Origin: FEB-22 sp003105195
GTDB lineage: Bacteria > Pseudomonadota > Alphaproteobacteria > Rhizobiales > Xanthobacteraceae
Reading direction: 5' to 3'
Length of the DNA: 64,000 nucleotides
NCBI GenBank assembly: GCA_027493405.1
Contig: JAOSKV010000044.1
Span: 62,001 to 126,000 of the forward strand
Numbering within the stretch: position 1 is the stretch's first letter; each line of letters starts with the position of its first letter. The notes below the pieces were generated by a model. It was not told where the DNA came from and ran no database searches. It was given only the letters and a program-made list of their open reading frames with translations. Shown piece after piece: positions 27,144 to 38,653 of the stretch. The translations under genes were made by a program, and so were the position numbers.

Positions 27144-27258
27144 CCGGGGCGGGAGCAGTCGCGCCCGCGGCGCGGGCGCACCTCGAACGCGCGGACACGC
27201 CCCGGCGTTCCGCCGGCGCGGCGTCACGACCTCGCGGGCCGGGGCCGCCGGCCCCGGC

Positions 27259-30045
<2,787 letters not shown>

Positions 30046-30482
30046 GGGGGAATCCTCGTCTCTTGACCGCGACTCTCGACCGCGACTTGGCTGACGGCCT
30101 CTGGCCTTGGGTTGCGGCCGGGAATGCAGCGCTTTCGGATCGTGCGCAGCACGCGACGCCACGCCCTGCGGGGCGGCGAAGTCGCCGAGACATAGGAGTG
30201 GGTCAGACCCTTGTCAATCGGCGTGGAACCCGGCGCGACCCGGCCCGGCGGGCCCCTTTTTCGCACGCGCCGGGCTGCGCGAACACCCCGGCCCCGAATT
30301 CGCGCGAGCGCCGGAAAGGGACCACGTTTCCGCCGGTTTTCGGTCCGATGACCGTGCCGATCCGGCTTCACGCAGCTGTTAATCCTGCGGCGCAATCGAC
30401 CATTGCCAAGAAGAGGCGATTGCGCAAGGGTCCGCCGCTTTCCGGCCCGGGGCCGACGACAACTCATCGAGGATCGAGCATC
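30046..30482. other. Divergent intergenic region between secA and the peptidylprolyl isomerase gene
   Basis: About 437 bp holding the secA promoter (30189-30217) and a secA leader with a repeated GACCGCGACT. The promoter of the plus-strand isomerase gene must also be here, but I cannot assign clear boxes. No gene is seen. Confidence 0.5.
30189..30217 (-). promoter_or_regulatory. Promoter of secA with palindromic spacer
   Basis: On the minus strand TTGACA (30217-30212), a 17-bp spacer and TATGTC (30194-30189). The spacer contains the inverted repeat GGGTC-T-GACCC, which could be an operator. Confidence 0.6.
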
Positions 30483-31364
30483 ATGACGCCGCTTCGCCTT
30501 CGTCCGCACGCCATTCCGGGAGGCCTGCGCGCGTCCGCGCTCGCCGTCGCGATGGCGCTCGCGCTCCCCGCCGCCCCGCTTCATGCCCAGGACGCCGACC
30601 CCGTGGTCGCGCGCGTCAACGGCACCGACGTGCGCACCAGCGACCTCAGCATGGTGGAGGAGGATCTCGGCAGCAATCTCCCGGCCATGAGCCCGGAGGC
30701 CAAGCGCGACTATCTCGTGACCTTCTATGCCGACATGGTGATGATCGCCAAGGCGGCGGAAGGCAAGAAGCTCGGCGACACGCCGGAATTCCAGCGCCGC
30801 CTGGCCTATCAACGCACCAAGCTCTTGATGGAGCAGCACCTGCAGGCGGAGGCCAAGTCCTCCGTCACCGACCAGGCGATGCGCCAGCTCTACGACGACG
30901 CCACCAAGCAGATGAAGAGCGAGCAGGAGGTGCGCGCGCGCCACATCCTGGTGGAAACCGAGGACGAGGCGAAGGCGGTGCTGGCCGAACTGAAGAAGGG
31001 CGCGGACTTCGCCGACCTCGCCAAGACCAAGTCGAAGGACCCGAGCGCCAAGCAGGAAGGCGGCGACCTCGGCTACTTCACCAAGCAGCAGATGGTGCCG
31101 GAGTTCTCCGAGGTCGCCTTCCGGCTCGACAAGGGCCAGCTCTCCGATCCCGTGAAGTCGCAGTTCGGCTGGCACGTGATCCGGGTTGAGGACAAGCGCG
31201 ACCGCCAGCCGCCGGGATTCGACCAAGTGAAGGAGCAGCTCGAGAGCTACCTGACCCGCAAGGCGCAGGGCGACATGATCGCCAAGCTGCGCGCGGAGGC
31301 CAAGATCGAGCGCCTCGACAAGAAGCCCGAGGCGCCGGCGCCGGAGGGCCAGAAGAAGGACTGA
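30483..31364 (+). CDS. Peptidylprolyl isomerase of the parvulin (PpiC/SurA) type
   Basis: A periplasmic folding factor, 293 residues from the ATG at 30483, with GAGGA nine bases upstream. The signal sequence is about 1-36 (ALAVAMALALPAAPLHAQ). An N-terminal SurA-like helical region follows (VARVNGTDVRTSDLSMVEEDLG), then one parvulin domain: RARHILVETEDEAKAVL, GGDLGYFTKQQMVPEFSEVAF and SQFGWHVIRVED. The C-terminal tail is charged. It probably assists outer-membrane or periplasmic protein folding. A strong hairpin terminator follows. Confidence 0.9.
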   Translation: MTPLRLRPHAIPGGLRASALAVAMALALPAAPLHAQDADPVVARVNGTDVRTSDLSMVEEDLGSNLPAMSPEAKRDYLVTFYADMVMIAKAAEGKKLGDTPEFQRRLAYQRTKLLMEQHLQAEAKSSVTDQAMRQLYDDATKQMKSEQEVRARHILVETEDEAKAVLAELKKGADFADLAKTKSKDPSAKQEGGDLGYFTKQQMVPEFSEVAFRLDKGQLSDPVKSQFGWHVIRVEDKRDRQPPGFDQVKEQLESYLTRKAQGDMIAKLRAEAKIERLDKKPEAPAPEGQKKD

Positions 31365-31392
31365 CGCCCGACCCTGCGGGAACGGTTTCGCG

Positions 31393-31427
31393 AAGCGGCC
31401 GGGCTTGTCCCGGCCGCTTTCGTCTCT
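31393..31427 (+). terminator. Rho-independent terminator
   Basis: A perfect 11-bp stem AAGCGGCCGGG / CCCGGCCGCTT (31393-31403 with 31409-31419), a 5-nt loop, then a T-rich stretch TCGTCTCT, just after the isomerase gene. Confidence 0.7.
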
Positions 31428-31704
31428 ATTGTGCGGCCCCGCGTTCCCGTCCCGCACCGAAGACACGTCAATGAGCACCGCCGTCTCCCCGCTTGCGCCG
31501 ACCCGCGTTCCCGAACTGCCGCCGGTCGCGGGCGTGCGCCTCGCCACCGCCGCCGCCGGCATCCGCTACCAGGGCCGCACCGACGTGCTGCTCGCCGTGC
31601 TCGACAAGGGCACGAGCGTCGCCGGCGTGCTCACGCGCTCGAAATGCCCCTCGGCCCCGGTCGAGTGGTGCCGCACCCGGCTGAAGGCGGGGCGCGCCCG
31701 CGCC

Positions 31705-32256
31705 CTGGTGGTCAATTCCGGCAATGCCAATGCCTTCACGGGCAGGACCGGCCGCGCCGCCACCCGGCTGACCGCCGACCTCGCCGCGAAGGCCGCCGGC
31801 TGTCGGCCGAACGAGGTCTTCCTGAGCCTCGACCGGCGTGATCGGCGAGCCCCTGGATGCGAGCCGCTTCGCGGGCGTGATGGACGGCCTCGTGGCGGAC
31901 GCGGACGCCGACCGTTGGCGCGACGCCGCGCAGGCGATCATGACCACCGACACCTTTCCGAAGGTCGCGACCGCGCGGGTGCGGCTCGGCGCCGCGACCG
32001 TGACGATCAACGGCATCGCCAAGGGCGCCGGCATGATCGCGCCCGACATGGCGACCATGCTGGCCTTCGTGTTCACCGACGCGCCGATCGCGGCGCCGGC
32101 CCTGCAGGCCCTGATCGGCCGCGCCGTCGTCGACACCTTCAACGCCGTCACGGTCGACGGCGACACCTCGACGTCGGATACGCTGCTCGCTTTCGCGACC
32201 GGCGCCGCCGCCGCGCGCGGCGCCCCCGCGCATCGCCCGCGCCGGCGATCCGCGCC
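31705..32256 (+). repeat. Direct tandem repeat inside argJ, copy 1
   Basis: A 552-bp unit beginning CTGGTGGTCAATTCC. It is repeated at 32261-32809 and identical apart from three single-base indels (31825, 32223-32227, and the missing C in copy 2). The junction has short CGCGCC microhomology. Confidence 0.9.
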
Positions 32257-32260
32257 GCGC

Positions 32261-32809
32261 CTGGTGGTCAATTCCGGCAATGCCAATGCCTTCACGGGCA
32301 GGACCGGCCGCGCCGCCACCCGGCTGACCGCCGACCTCGCCGCGAAGGCCGCCGGCTGTCGGCCGAACGAGGTCTTCCTGGCCTCGACCGGCGTGATCGG
32401 CGAGCCCTGGATGCGAGCCGCTTCGCGGGCGTGATGGACGGCCTCGTGGCGGACGCGGACGCCGACCGTTGGCGCGACGCCGCGCAGGCGATCATGACCA
32501 CCGACACCTTTCCGAAGGTCGCGACCGCGCGGGTGCGGCTCGGCGCCGCGACCGTGACGATCAACGGCATCGCCAAGGGCGCCGGCATGATCGCGCCCGA
32601 CATGGCGACCATGCTGGCCTTCGTGTTCACCGACGCGCCGATCGCGGCGCCGGCCCTGCAGGCCCTGATCGGCCGCGCCGTCGTCGACACCTTCAACGCC
32701 GTCACGGTCGACGGCGACACCTCGACGTCGGATACGCTGCTCGCTTTCGCGACCGGCGCCGCCGCCGCGCGCGGCGCCCCGCGCATCGCCCGCGCCGGCG
32801 ATCCGCGCC
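32261..32809 (+). repeat. Direct tandem repeat inside argJ, copy 2
   Basis: A 549-bp second copy. It is correct at the two sites where copy 1 is wrong and lacks one C at 32405-32407 where copy 1 is right. Confidence 0.9.
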
Positions 32810-33381
32810 TCGCCGCCTTCCGCAAGGCGCTCGAGGCGCTGCTCGCGGACCTCGCCGAGCAGATCGCGCGCGACGGCGAGGGCGCGCGCAAGCTGGTCGA
32901 GGTCGTGGTCGAGGGCGCGGTGTCGAAGCGTTCGGCGCGCCGCATCGCGCTGTCGATCGCCAACTCGCCGCTGGTCAAGACCGCGCTCGCGGGCGAGGAC
33001 GCCAATTGGGGCCGCGTCGTCATGGCGGTCGGCAAGGCCGGCGAGCCGGCCGACCGCGACCGTCTCTCGATCTGGTTCGGCGACACCCGCGTCGCGCACC
33101 GCGGCGCGCGCGACCCCGGCTACGACGAGGCCGAGGTCTCGGCCTACATGAAGCGCCCGGAGATCCGCCTGCGGGTCGGTCTCGGCCTCGGCCGCAGCCG
33201 CGACCGCGTGCTCACTTGCGACCTCACCAAGGAGTATGTCGCGATCAACGGGGACTACCGGTCCTGACCGGTTCCCGGCACCGGCCCGTGCATCGGGCGC
33301 CCGCCCGGCGCGGCTCCGCAAGGTCTTTGCGCGCGCGTTGCAACCTCGTTAACCGGAACCACCTACCATGACGTCAGGGCC

Positions 33382-33786
33382 GTGCGCGTGAAGCTCGTCC
33401 TGGTCGCCGCCTGCGCTCTCATCGATGCCGATGGCCGCGTGCTCCTGGCACAGCGGCCGCACGGCAAGCCGATGGCCGGGCTCTGGGAATTCCCCGGCGG
33501 CAAGGTCGAGCCCGGCGAGCGGCCCGAGGACACGTTGATTCGCGAGCTCCGGGAGGAACTGGGAATCGTCGTTAACGAGCCGTGTCTCGCCCCGCTCACC
33601 TTTGCGAGCCATGCCTATCCGGACTTCCATCTCCTGATGCCGCTCTATGTCTGCCGGCGCTGGGAGGGATCCCCGGCGGCGCTGGAGGGGCAGCAGCTCG
33701 CCTGGGTCCGGGTCAACCGGCTCAGGGACTACCCGATGCCTCCGGCGGACCAGCCGCTGGTGGCGCATCTGGCGACGCTTCTCTAG
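33382..33786 (+). CDS. mutT: MutT-type Nudix hydrolase (8-oxo-dGTP diphosphatase)
   Basis: Hydrolyses oxidised dGTP to prevent A:T to C:G transversions. A 134-residue protein from a GTG start at 33382. The Nudix box is complete, with GKVEPGERPEDTL followed by RELREELGI at about residues 38-60. The N-terminal VAACALIDADGRVLLAQRP and the LWEFPGGK segment are typical of MutT. It lies 114 bp after argJ on the same strand, a neighbourhood common in this order. Confidence 0.92.
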   Translation: MRVKLVLVAACALIDADGRVLLAQRPHGKPMAGLWEFPGGKVEPGERPEDTLIRELREELGIVVNEPCLAPLTFASHAYPDFHLLMPLYVCRRWEGSPAALEGQQLAWVRVNRLRDYPMPPADQPLVAHLATLL

Positions 33787-33818
33787 CTTCCCGCGACCGC
33801 GGACGATCAGGAGTGGTC

Positions 33819-34007
33819 ATGCCCCGCCTCCGGCTGCCGCGGCTTTTCCCCGTCGATCGCTTCCTGTCGGACGAGACCGGAGCCACCGCGATCGAGTATG
33901 CGCTCATCGCGGCCGGCGTCGGCGCGACCATTGCGAGCGCCGTCTGGGGCCTCGGTTCCGAGGTGAAGACCACCTTCTACGACAAGCTCACCCAGCTGAT
34001 GAACTGA
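33819..34007 (+). CDS. Flp family type IVb pilin
   Basis: A 62-residue prepilin starting at 33819, with AGGAG six bases upstream. The short basic leader is followed by the Flp core DETGATAIEYALIAAGVGATI, with the conserved Glu-Tyr of the pilin helix. Processing would occur between the Gly and Ala before TAIEY. The usual cpa/tad assembly genes are not nearby, so this is an isolated pilin gene, 33 bp after mutT. Confidence 0.85.
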   Translation: MPRLRLPRLFPVDRFLSDETGATAIEYALIAAGVGATIASAVWGLGSEVKTTFYDKLTQLMN

Positions 34008-34044
34008 GCCGCGATCCCGCGCCCGACGCGCGCCCGCGACCGCA

Positions 34045-34920
34045 TCACGGCTTCTCGCCGCTCGGGATCTCGCGCGTGCCGAGCGCGTCGGCGAGCCGCA
34101 TGCGCGCCGTGCCGGGCCGCAGCGGCTGCTGCTGGCTCCCGTGCGGCGCCCAGCCCGACAGCCAGACGATCTCGAAGCTCGCGCGGATGCGGCCGTCGGC
34201 ATCGGCGAAGCGCGCCGCGTAGTCCTCCAGCATGCGCGCGAGCGTCGCGCGCCGGAGCGGCGTGCGGCGGCGCTCGACCAGCATGTTGGTCGCGCCCATG
34301 CTCCGCAGGTCCCGCATCAGCGCCGCCGGCGAGGCGTAGCGCACCGTGATCCGCTCGACGTCGGTGACCGGCAGCGCAAAGCCCGCCCGCTGCAGCAGCG
34401 CGCCCATCTCGCGCACGTCGACGAACGGCGCGACCCGCGGCGACACCCCGCCCTCGACCTCGGTCTCGGCGCGCGCGAAGGCCTGCCGCAGCTCGCTCAG
34501 CGTCTCGCCGCCCGCGAGCGCCGCCAGGAACAGGCCGTCCGGCTTCAGGGCGCGGCGGATCTGCACCAGCGCCCCGGGCAGGTCGTTGACGAACTGCAGG
34601 GCGAGCGCCGAGACCACCAGGTCGAGGCTGCCGGCGCGGAACGGCAGCGCCTCCTCGTCCGCCACCACGTCCGGCGCGCGGTCGGCGGCCGCGGCCGATA
34701 CGATCCGCCCGACCGAAGCCTGGCCCGCGAGCACGCGCCGCACCGCCTCGGTGGCCGTCCCGAGGTCGAGCGCCAGCGGAAACTCGCGCAGCACGGTCGC
34801 GAGCCGCTCGCCGAGATCGGCCGCGACGCGGTCGACCAGGAACGTCGCCGGCCCGAGCGTCCGCGCGCGCCGCCGCCGCAGGGTCAGGAGCGCGCGATCG
34901 AACACCCGGGGAGACGACAT
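34045..34920 (-). CDS. SAM-dependent methyltransferase, BioC / NDUFAF5-like
   Basis: A 291-residue class I methyltransferase. The SAM-binding region includes FPLALDLGTATEAVRRVL (motif I is degenerate: LGTATE instead of GxGxG) and ADEEALPFRAGSLDLVVSALALQFVNDLPGAL. The middle (LAGGETLSELRQAF, SPRVAPFVDVREMGALLQRAGF) matches the alphaproteobacterial relatives of BioC and of the mitochondrial complex I factor NDUFAF5. The substrate is uncertain. It is divergent from comF. Confidence 0.8.
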   Translation of the reverse strand: MSSPRVFDRALLTLRRRRARTLGPATFLVDRVAADLGERLATVLREFPLALDLGTATEAVRRVLAGQASVGRIVSAAAADRAPDVVADEEALPFRAGSLDLVVSALALQFVNDLPGALVQIRRALKPDGLFLAALAGGETLSELRQAFARAETEVEGGVSPRVAPFVDVREMGALLQRAGFALPVTDVERITVRYASPAALMRDLRSMGATNMLVERRRTPLRRATLARMLEDYAARFADADGRIRASFEIVWLSGWAPHGSQQQPLRPGTARMRLADALGTREIPSGEKP

Positions 34921-35000
34921 GAGGCGCTTATGGCGCCCCCGACACGCCGCGTCAAAGCCGGGCCGTTGAGCCGGCGGCGCCGAACGGCTAGCGTTCCGCG

Positions 35001-35798
35001 ATGGCGCATGCGCCCGGTTCCGAGCTCCCCTCGCGCCCCTGGCTCGGGCGCGTCCTCGCGCCGTTGCGCGCCGCCCTGCGCCTCGGCCGCGACGCCGCGC
35101 TGCCGCCCTTGTGCCTCTCCTGCCGCGAGCTGGTGGCGAGCGAGGGTCTCTGCCCGGCCTGCTGGTCGCGGCTCGCCTTCATCACGCGGCCCTATTGCGA
35201 CCGGCTCGGCATCCCCTTCGTCTACGATCCGGGCCCCGGCGTCCTGTCGATGCAGGCGATCGCGGATCCGCCCGCCTACCGCCGCGCGCGCGCGGCCGTG
35301 CGCTACGACGAGGTGGCGCGCACGCTGGTGCACGCCTTCAAGTACGGCGATCGCCTCGATCTCGGCCCGACGCTCGGTCGCTGGATGGCGCAGGCCGGCC
35401 GCGAGCTGACCGTCGACGGCGACGCGCTCGTCCCGGTGCCGCTGCACTGGCGGCGCCTGTGGGCGCGGCGCTTCAACCAGGCCGCGCTGCTCGCGCAGGT
35501 GGTCGGCGCCGCGAGCGGCCTGCCGGTGGCCGCCGGCGCGCTCAGGCGCGTCAAGCCCACGCGCCAGCAGGTCGGGCTCTCGGCGAGCGAGCGCGCGACC
35601 AACGTGCAGGGCGCGTTCCGGGTCGCGCCCGCCGCGCGCGGCGAGATCGTCGGCCGCCGCCTGATCCTCATCGACGATGTCCTGACCTCGGGCGCGACCC
35701 TCGACGGCTGCGCGCGCGCCCTCTTGCGCGCGGGCGCCGCCGACGTCGATGCGCTGGTCTTCGCCCGGGTTGTCGATCCGGCCCGCGGCTCACTATAG
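35001..35798 (+). CDS. comF: ComF family protein (phosphoribosyltransferase-like)
   Basis: A 265-residue ComF/GntX-like protein. An N-terminal double zinc-binding segment (PPLCLSCREL, GLCPACWSRL) precedes a phosphoribosyltransferase domain with the PRPP-binding motif LILIDDVLTSGATL near residue 220. Family features VPVPLHWRRLWARRFNQAALLA and KPTRQQVGLSASERATNVQGAF are intact. In competent bacteria ComF acts in DNA uptake; its role in Alphaproteobacteria is not defined. It is followed by grx at 47 bp. Confidence 0.88.
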   Translation: MAHAPGSELPSRPWLGRVLAPLRAALRLGRDAALPPLCLSCRELVASEGLCPACWSRLAFITRPYCDRLGIPFVYDPGPGVLSMQAIADPPAYRRARAAVRYDEVARTLVHAFKYGDRLDLGPTLGRWMAQAGRELTVDGDALVPVPLHWRRLWARRFNQAALLAQVVGAASGLPVAAGALRRVKPTRQQVGLSASERATNVQGAFRVAPAARGEIVGRRLILIDDVLTSGATLDGCARALLRAGAADVDALVFARVVDPARGSL

Positions 35799-35844
35799 TG
35801 CGGGCGGGCGGGCGCCGGGAGGGCGCGCCGCGATCGGGAGAGCC

Positions 35845-36117
35845 ATGCCTGAGGTCGTCATCTACACGCGCGATTTCTGCGGCTATTCGGAGGCCGCCAA
35901 GGCGCTGCTCGCGCGCAAGGGCGTCGCCTTCACCGAGATCAACGCCACGGGCAACCGCGAGCTGCGCGCCGAGATGATCGCCCGCGCGAACGGACGCAGC
36001 ACCTTCCCGCAGGTCTTCATCGGCGCGACCCATGTCGGCGGCTGCGACGAACTCTACGATCTCGAGGACGCCGGCAAGCTCGACGCCCTGCTGGCCCGGG
36101 AAGGGGTCACGACATGA
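35845..36117 (+). CDS. grxC: Glutaredoxin with monothiol CGYS site
   Basis: A 90-residue GrxC-like glutaredoxin. Sequence outside the active site is classical (AKALLARKGVAFTEI, TFPQVFIGATHVGGCDELYDLE). The redox motif is CGYS, so the second cysteine of the usual CPYC or CGYC pair is serine. This implies monothiol glutathione-disulfide chemistry or iron-sulfur binding, not dithiol reduction. Start 35845 (MPEVVIYT). Its stop overlaps the start of the amidase gene (ATGA), giving a coupled pair. Confidence 0.9.
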   Translation: MPEVVIYTRDFCGYSEAAKALLARKGVAFTEINATGNRELRAEMIARANGRSTFPQVFIGATHVGGCDELYDLEDAGKLDALLAREGVTT

Positions 36118-37003
36118 CGGCTGCGACCGGCAAGACCTCGACCTTCCGCATCGGCCTCGTCCAGATGCGCTCCGGACGCGCGCCCCAGGCCAATCTCGAT
36201 GCGGCCGCGCGGCTGATCGGCGAGGCCAAGGAAGGCGGGGCCGACTACGTGCTCACCCCCGAGATGACCAACCTCATGGAGGTCGACCGCGAGCGCCTGT
36301 TCGCCGCGATCGTTCCCGAGGAGAACGACGCGACGCTCGCGACCCTGCGCGAGATCGCGCGCACCCTCGGCATCTACGTGCATGCCGGCTCACTCGCCGT
36401 GAAGGTGAACGGCGAGCGCGCCGCGAACCGCTCGTTCCTGATCGACCCGCGCGGCGAGATCGCGGCGCGCTACGACAAGATCCACATGTTCGACGTCGAC
36501 CTCGCCAATGGCGAGAGCTATCGCGAGTCGCGCAGCTTCCGTCCCGGCGAGCTCGCGGTGCTCGCCGACCTGCCCTGGGGGCGGCTCGGGCTGACGATCT
36601 GCTACGACCTGCGCTTTCCCTCGCTCTACCGCGCGCTCGGCGAGGCCGGCGCCTCGTTCCTCGCGGTCCCGGCCGCCTTCACGCGACAGACCGGCGAGGC
36701 CCACTGGCACGTGCTCCTGCGCGCGCGCGCGATCGAGACCGGCTGCTTCGTGTTCGCGGCCGCCCAGGGCGGCACCCACGAGAACGGCCGCGCGACCTAC
36801 GGCCATTCGCTGGTGATCGATCCCTGGGGCGGATCCTCGCCGAGGGCGGCACCGAGCCCGGCGTGGTCTTCGCCGAGATCGACCCGGCCGAGATCGCGGC
36901 CGCCCGCGCCCGCATCCCCTCGCTCCAGCACGGGCGGCGCTTCGAGATCCTTGAACCCATGGCCGAGCCGACCCATTTGCACTTGGTGAGAGGCTCGGTG
37001 TGA
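36114..37003 (+). CDS. Carbon-nitrogen hydrolase (nitrilase superfamily, Nit-like), frameshifted
   Basis: Resembles the Nit/YafV-like amidases, some of which repair deaminated glutathione; its location directly after a glutaredoxin fits. The catalytic triad is visible: Glu in LTPEMTN, Lys in RYDKIHMFD, Cys in LTICYDLRFPS. Other motifs (RARAIETGCFVFAAAQGG, GHSLVIDPWG) are normal. At about 36830 one base is missing after DPWG. The correct C-terminus (ILAEGGTEPGVVFAEIDPAEI and on, ending at 37003) is in the next frame. The uncorrected frame would end in an unrelated Ser/Pro/Arg-rich tail. The stop overlaps the DUF1178 start (GTGA). Confidence 0.87.
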
Positions 37004-37480
37004 TTCGATATTCCTTGGTCTGCCACGCGGGACACGGCTTCGAGAGCTGGTTCCAGGACTCGGCTGCCTACGCGAAGCAGGCGAAGCGCGGGCTCGTGGC
37101 CTGCCCGCTGTGCGGCTCCGAAAAGGTCGAGAAGGCCGTCATGGCGCCGCAGGTGAAGCGGACGAAGCGCGCGCGTGCGGCCGAGCCGGTCGCGAGCGAG
37201 GCCCTCCCGGCGGCGGCCCCCGAGGCCGGCACGCCGGTCGCCTTCATGTCGCCGCAGGAGCGCGAGCTGCGCGGCAAGCTCAAGGAGCTGCGTGAGCACC
37301 TGATCGCCAATGCCGAGAACGTCGGCCGCAAGTTTCCCGAGGAGGCGCGCCGCATGCACTACGGCGAGATCGAGCACCGCTCGATCTACGGCGAGGCCTC
37401 CCCCGACGACGCCAAGGCGCTGGCCGACGAGGGCATCGAGTTCCACACCCCTGCCCGTGCTGCCGGACGAGCGGAACTAG
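37000..37480 (+). CDS. DUF1178 family protein, frameshifted near the C-terminus
   Basis: Small protein of unknown function, conserved directly after the nitrilase in Alphaproteobacteria. GTG start at 37000. A zinc-ribbon-like start (SLVCHAGHGFESWF, ACPLCGSEKVEKAVMAPQV), a variable Ala/Pro linker, then the conserved helix region (RELRGKLKELREHLIANAENVGRKFPEEARRMHYGE). One extra base near 37447 pushes the last residues out of frame. Removing it gives the usual ending (FHPLPVLPDERN) and a stop at 37478-37480. Uncorrected, the frame runs on to 37539. Confidence 0.85.
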
Positions 37481-37610
37481 CCGGCCGCCGCCAGGGGAGT
37501 CGGCAACGCGCAGGGTGCGATGGCCGCGGAGCGGCGTAGACCATCAGTTCTCCGTATTGCACCGTCGTCGCTGATCGCGGTAACATCGCTACGCGCCGAC
37601 GATCGCGGCC

Positions 37611-38507
37611 TCATCCGTGCGCCCAGAGCAGCAGGGCGACGCCGAGCACGATCATGACCATGCCGAGGGCTTCGCGCGCGCCGGTGGACTGGCCGAATAC
37701 CAAGCGCGAGACCGCCTGGGCGAACAGCACCTCGACCAGCGCTAGCGTGCGCACGCTCGCGGCGGTGGCGAGCGCGAAGGCGAGGAACCAGAACTGCGAG
37801 GCGGTGGCGCCCATGAAGCCCGCGAACAGCGAGGGCCGCCACGCCTCGACGATCGCGCCGAGCACGGCGCGGTCGGTGATCCAGAGCCACAGAGTCAGCA
37901 CCGCGGCCTGCAGCACCAGGCCGACCGCGAGCGTGAAGGTCGCCGCCATCACGAAGCCGGTGCCCTCGAGGCTGAGGATCGCGCCGCGATAGCCGATCGC
38001 CGAGAGCGCGAACATGGCGCCGGCCGCGAGGCCCAGCAGCGTCGGCTTGAGCCCGCCGACGCCGCCGCCCTTGAGCGACATCACGACCACGCCGGCGGTC
38101 GCGATCAGGATCGCGATCATCATCGGCGGCGTGACGGCGTCGCCGAGGAACACCAGCCCGAACAGCGCCACCTGCACGGGCTCGGTCTTGATGTAGGCGA
38201 TCGTCACCACGAAGGAGCGCTCGCCCATGGCGGCGAGCATCAGCGCCGTGGCCGCGATCTGCGCCAGCGTCCCGTCGAGGATCCAGGGCACGAAGGCGAG
38301 CCGCGGCCGCGGCAGCGCGGCGCCGGCCGCAAACGCGACGCCCGCCAGGAACACGAGCGCGAAGGGAAAGCCGAACAGGAAGCGCACATGGGTCGCGCCC
38401 ACGGTGCCGAGGCTCTGCGTCAGCTCGCGCTGCATGGCATTGCGCGCGGTCTGCGCCGCCGCCGCGAGCACCGTGAACAGCGCCCAGAGCCACGATGAAT
38501 CGAACAT
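37611..38507 (-). CDS. EamA/DMT family transporter
   Basis: A 298-residue inner-membrane protein with about ten hydrophobic helices in two EamA repeats, of the drug/metabolite transporter superfamily. Visible family features are MFDSSWLWALFTVLAAAAQTARNAMQREL at the N-terminus and VRTLALVEVLFAQAVSRLVFGQ near the C-terminus. The substrate is unknown. Start 38507 follows an AGGGGAG-like ribosome-binding site. It lies downstream of ubiG on the same strand. Confidence 0.82.
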   Translation of the reverse strand: MFDSSWLWALFTVLAAAAQTARNAMQRELTQSLGTVGATHVRFLFGFPFALVFLAGVAFAAGAALPRPRLAFVPWILDGTLAQIAATALMLAAMGERSFVVTIAYIKTEPVQVALFGLVFLGDAVTPPMMIAILIATAGVVVMSLKGGGVGGLKPTLLGLAAGAMFALSAIGYRGAILSLEGTGFVMAATFTLAVGLVLQAAVLTLWLWITDRAVLGAIVEAWRPSLFAGFMGATASQFWFLAFALATAASVRTLALVEVLFAQAVSRLVFGQSTGAREALGMVMIVLGVALLLWAHG

Positions 38508-38653
38508 GCCCCGCTCCCCTTGCGGGGCGCACCCTAGCGGGGCGCGCGACGCGACGCTACCGGGCGGGGCGCAGGCGCTGCATTCGGATCCCGGAGCCCG
38601 CACGAGCGCAGCGCCATGCGGGAATGCCCGTCCCGGACGTCGCCGCGCTCGGG

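Larger units (their letters stand above)
31471..33267 (+). pseudogene. argJ: argJ, bifunctional ornithine acetyltransferase / N-acetylglutamate synthase, interrupted by a tandem duplication
   Basis: ArgJ transfers acetyl groups between N-acetylornithine and glutamate in arginine synthesis. The N-terminus (PPVAGVRLATAAAGIRYQGRTDVL) and the C-terminus (CDLTKEYVAINGDYRS) are normal, and the self-cleavage site with catalytic Thr (GMIAPDMATML) is present. But about 550 bp are present twice in tandem, and indels break the frame in both copies. Copy 1 has an extra A at 31825 and an extra C in 32223-32227; copy 2 lacks a C in 32405-32407. Removing one copy and taking the correct base at each site gives 413 residues, the usual ArgJ length. 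An assembly artefact is the likeliest cause. As given, no single frame encodes ArgJ. Confidence 0.88.

Noticed and set aside
31405..33267. Continuous 620-codon frame across argJ as a fusion protein
   Set aside because: Its middle third is out-of-frame shadow of the duplicated unit; the frame stays open only because high-GC sequence has few stops.
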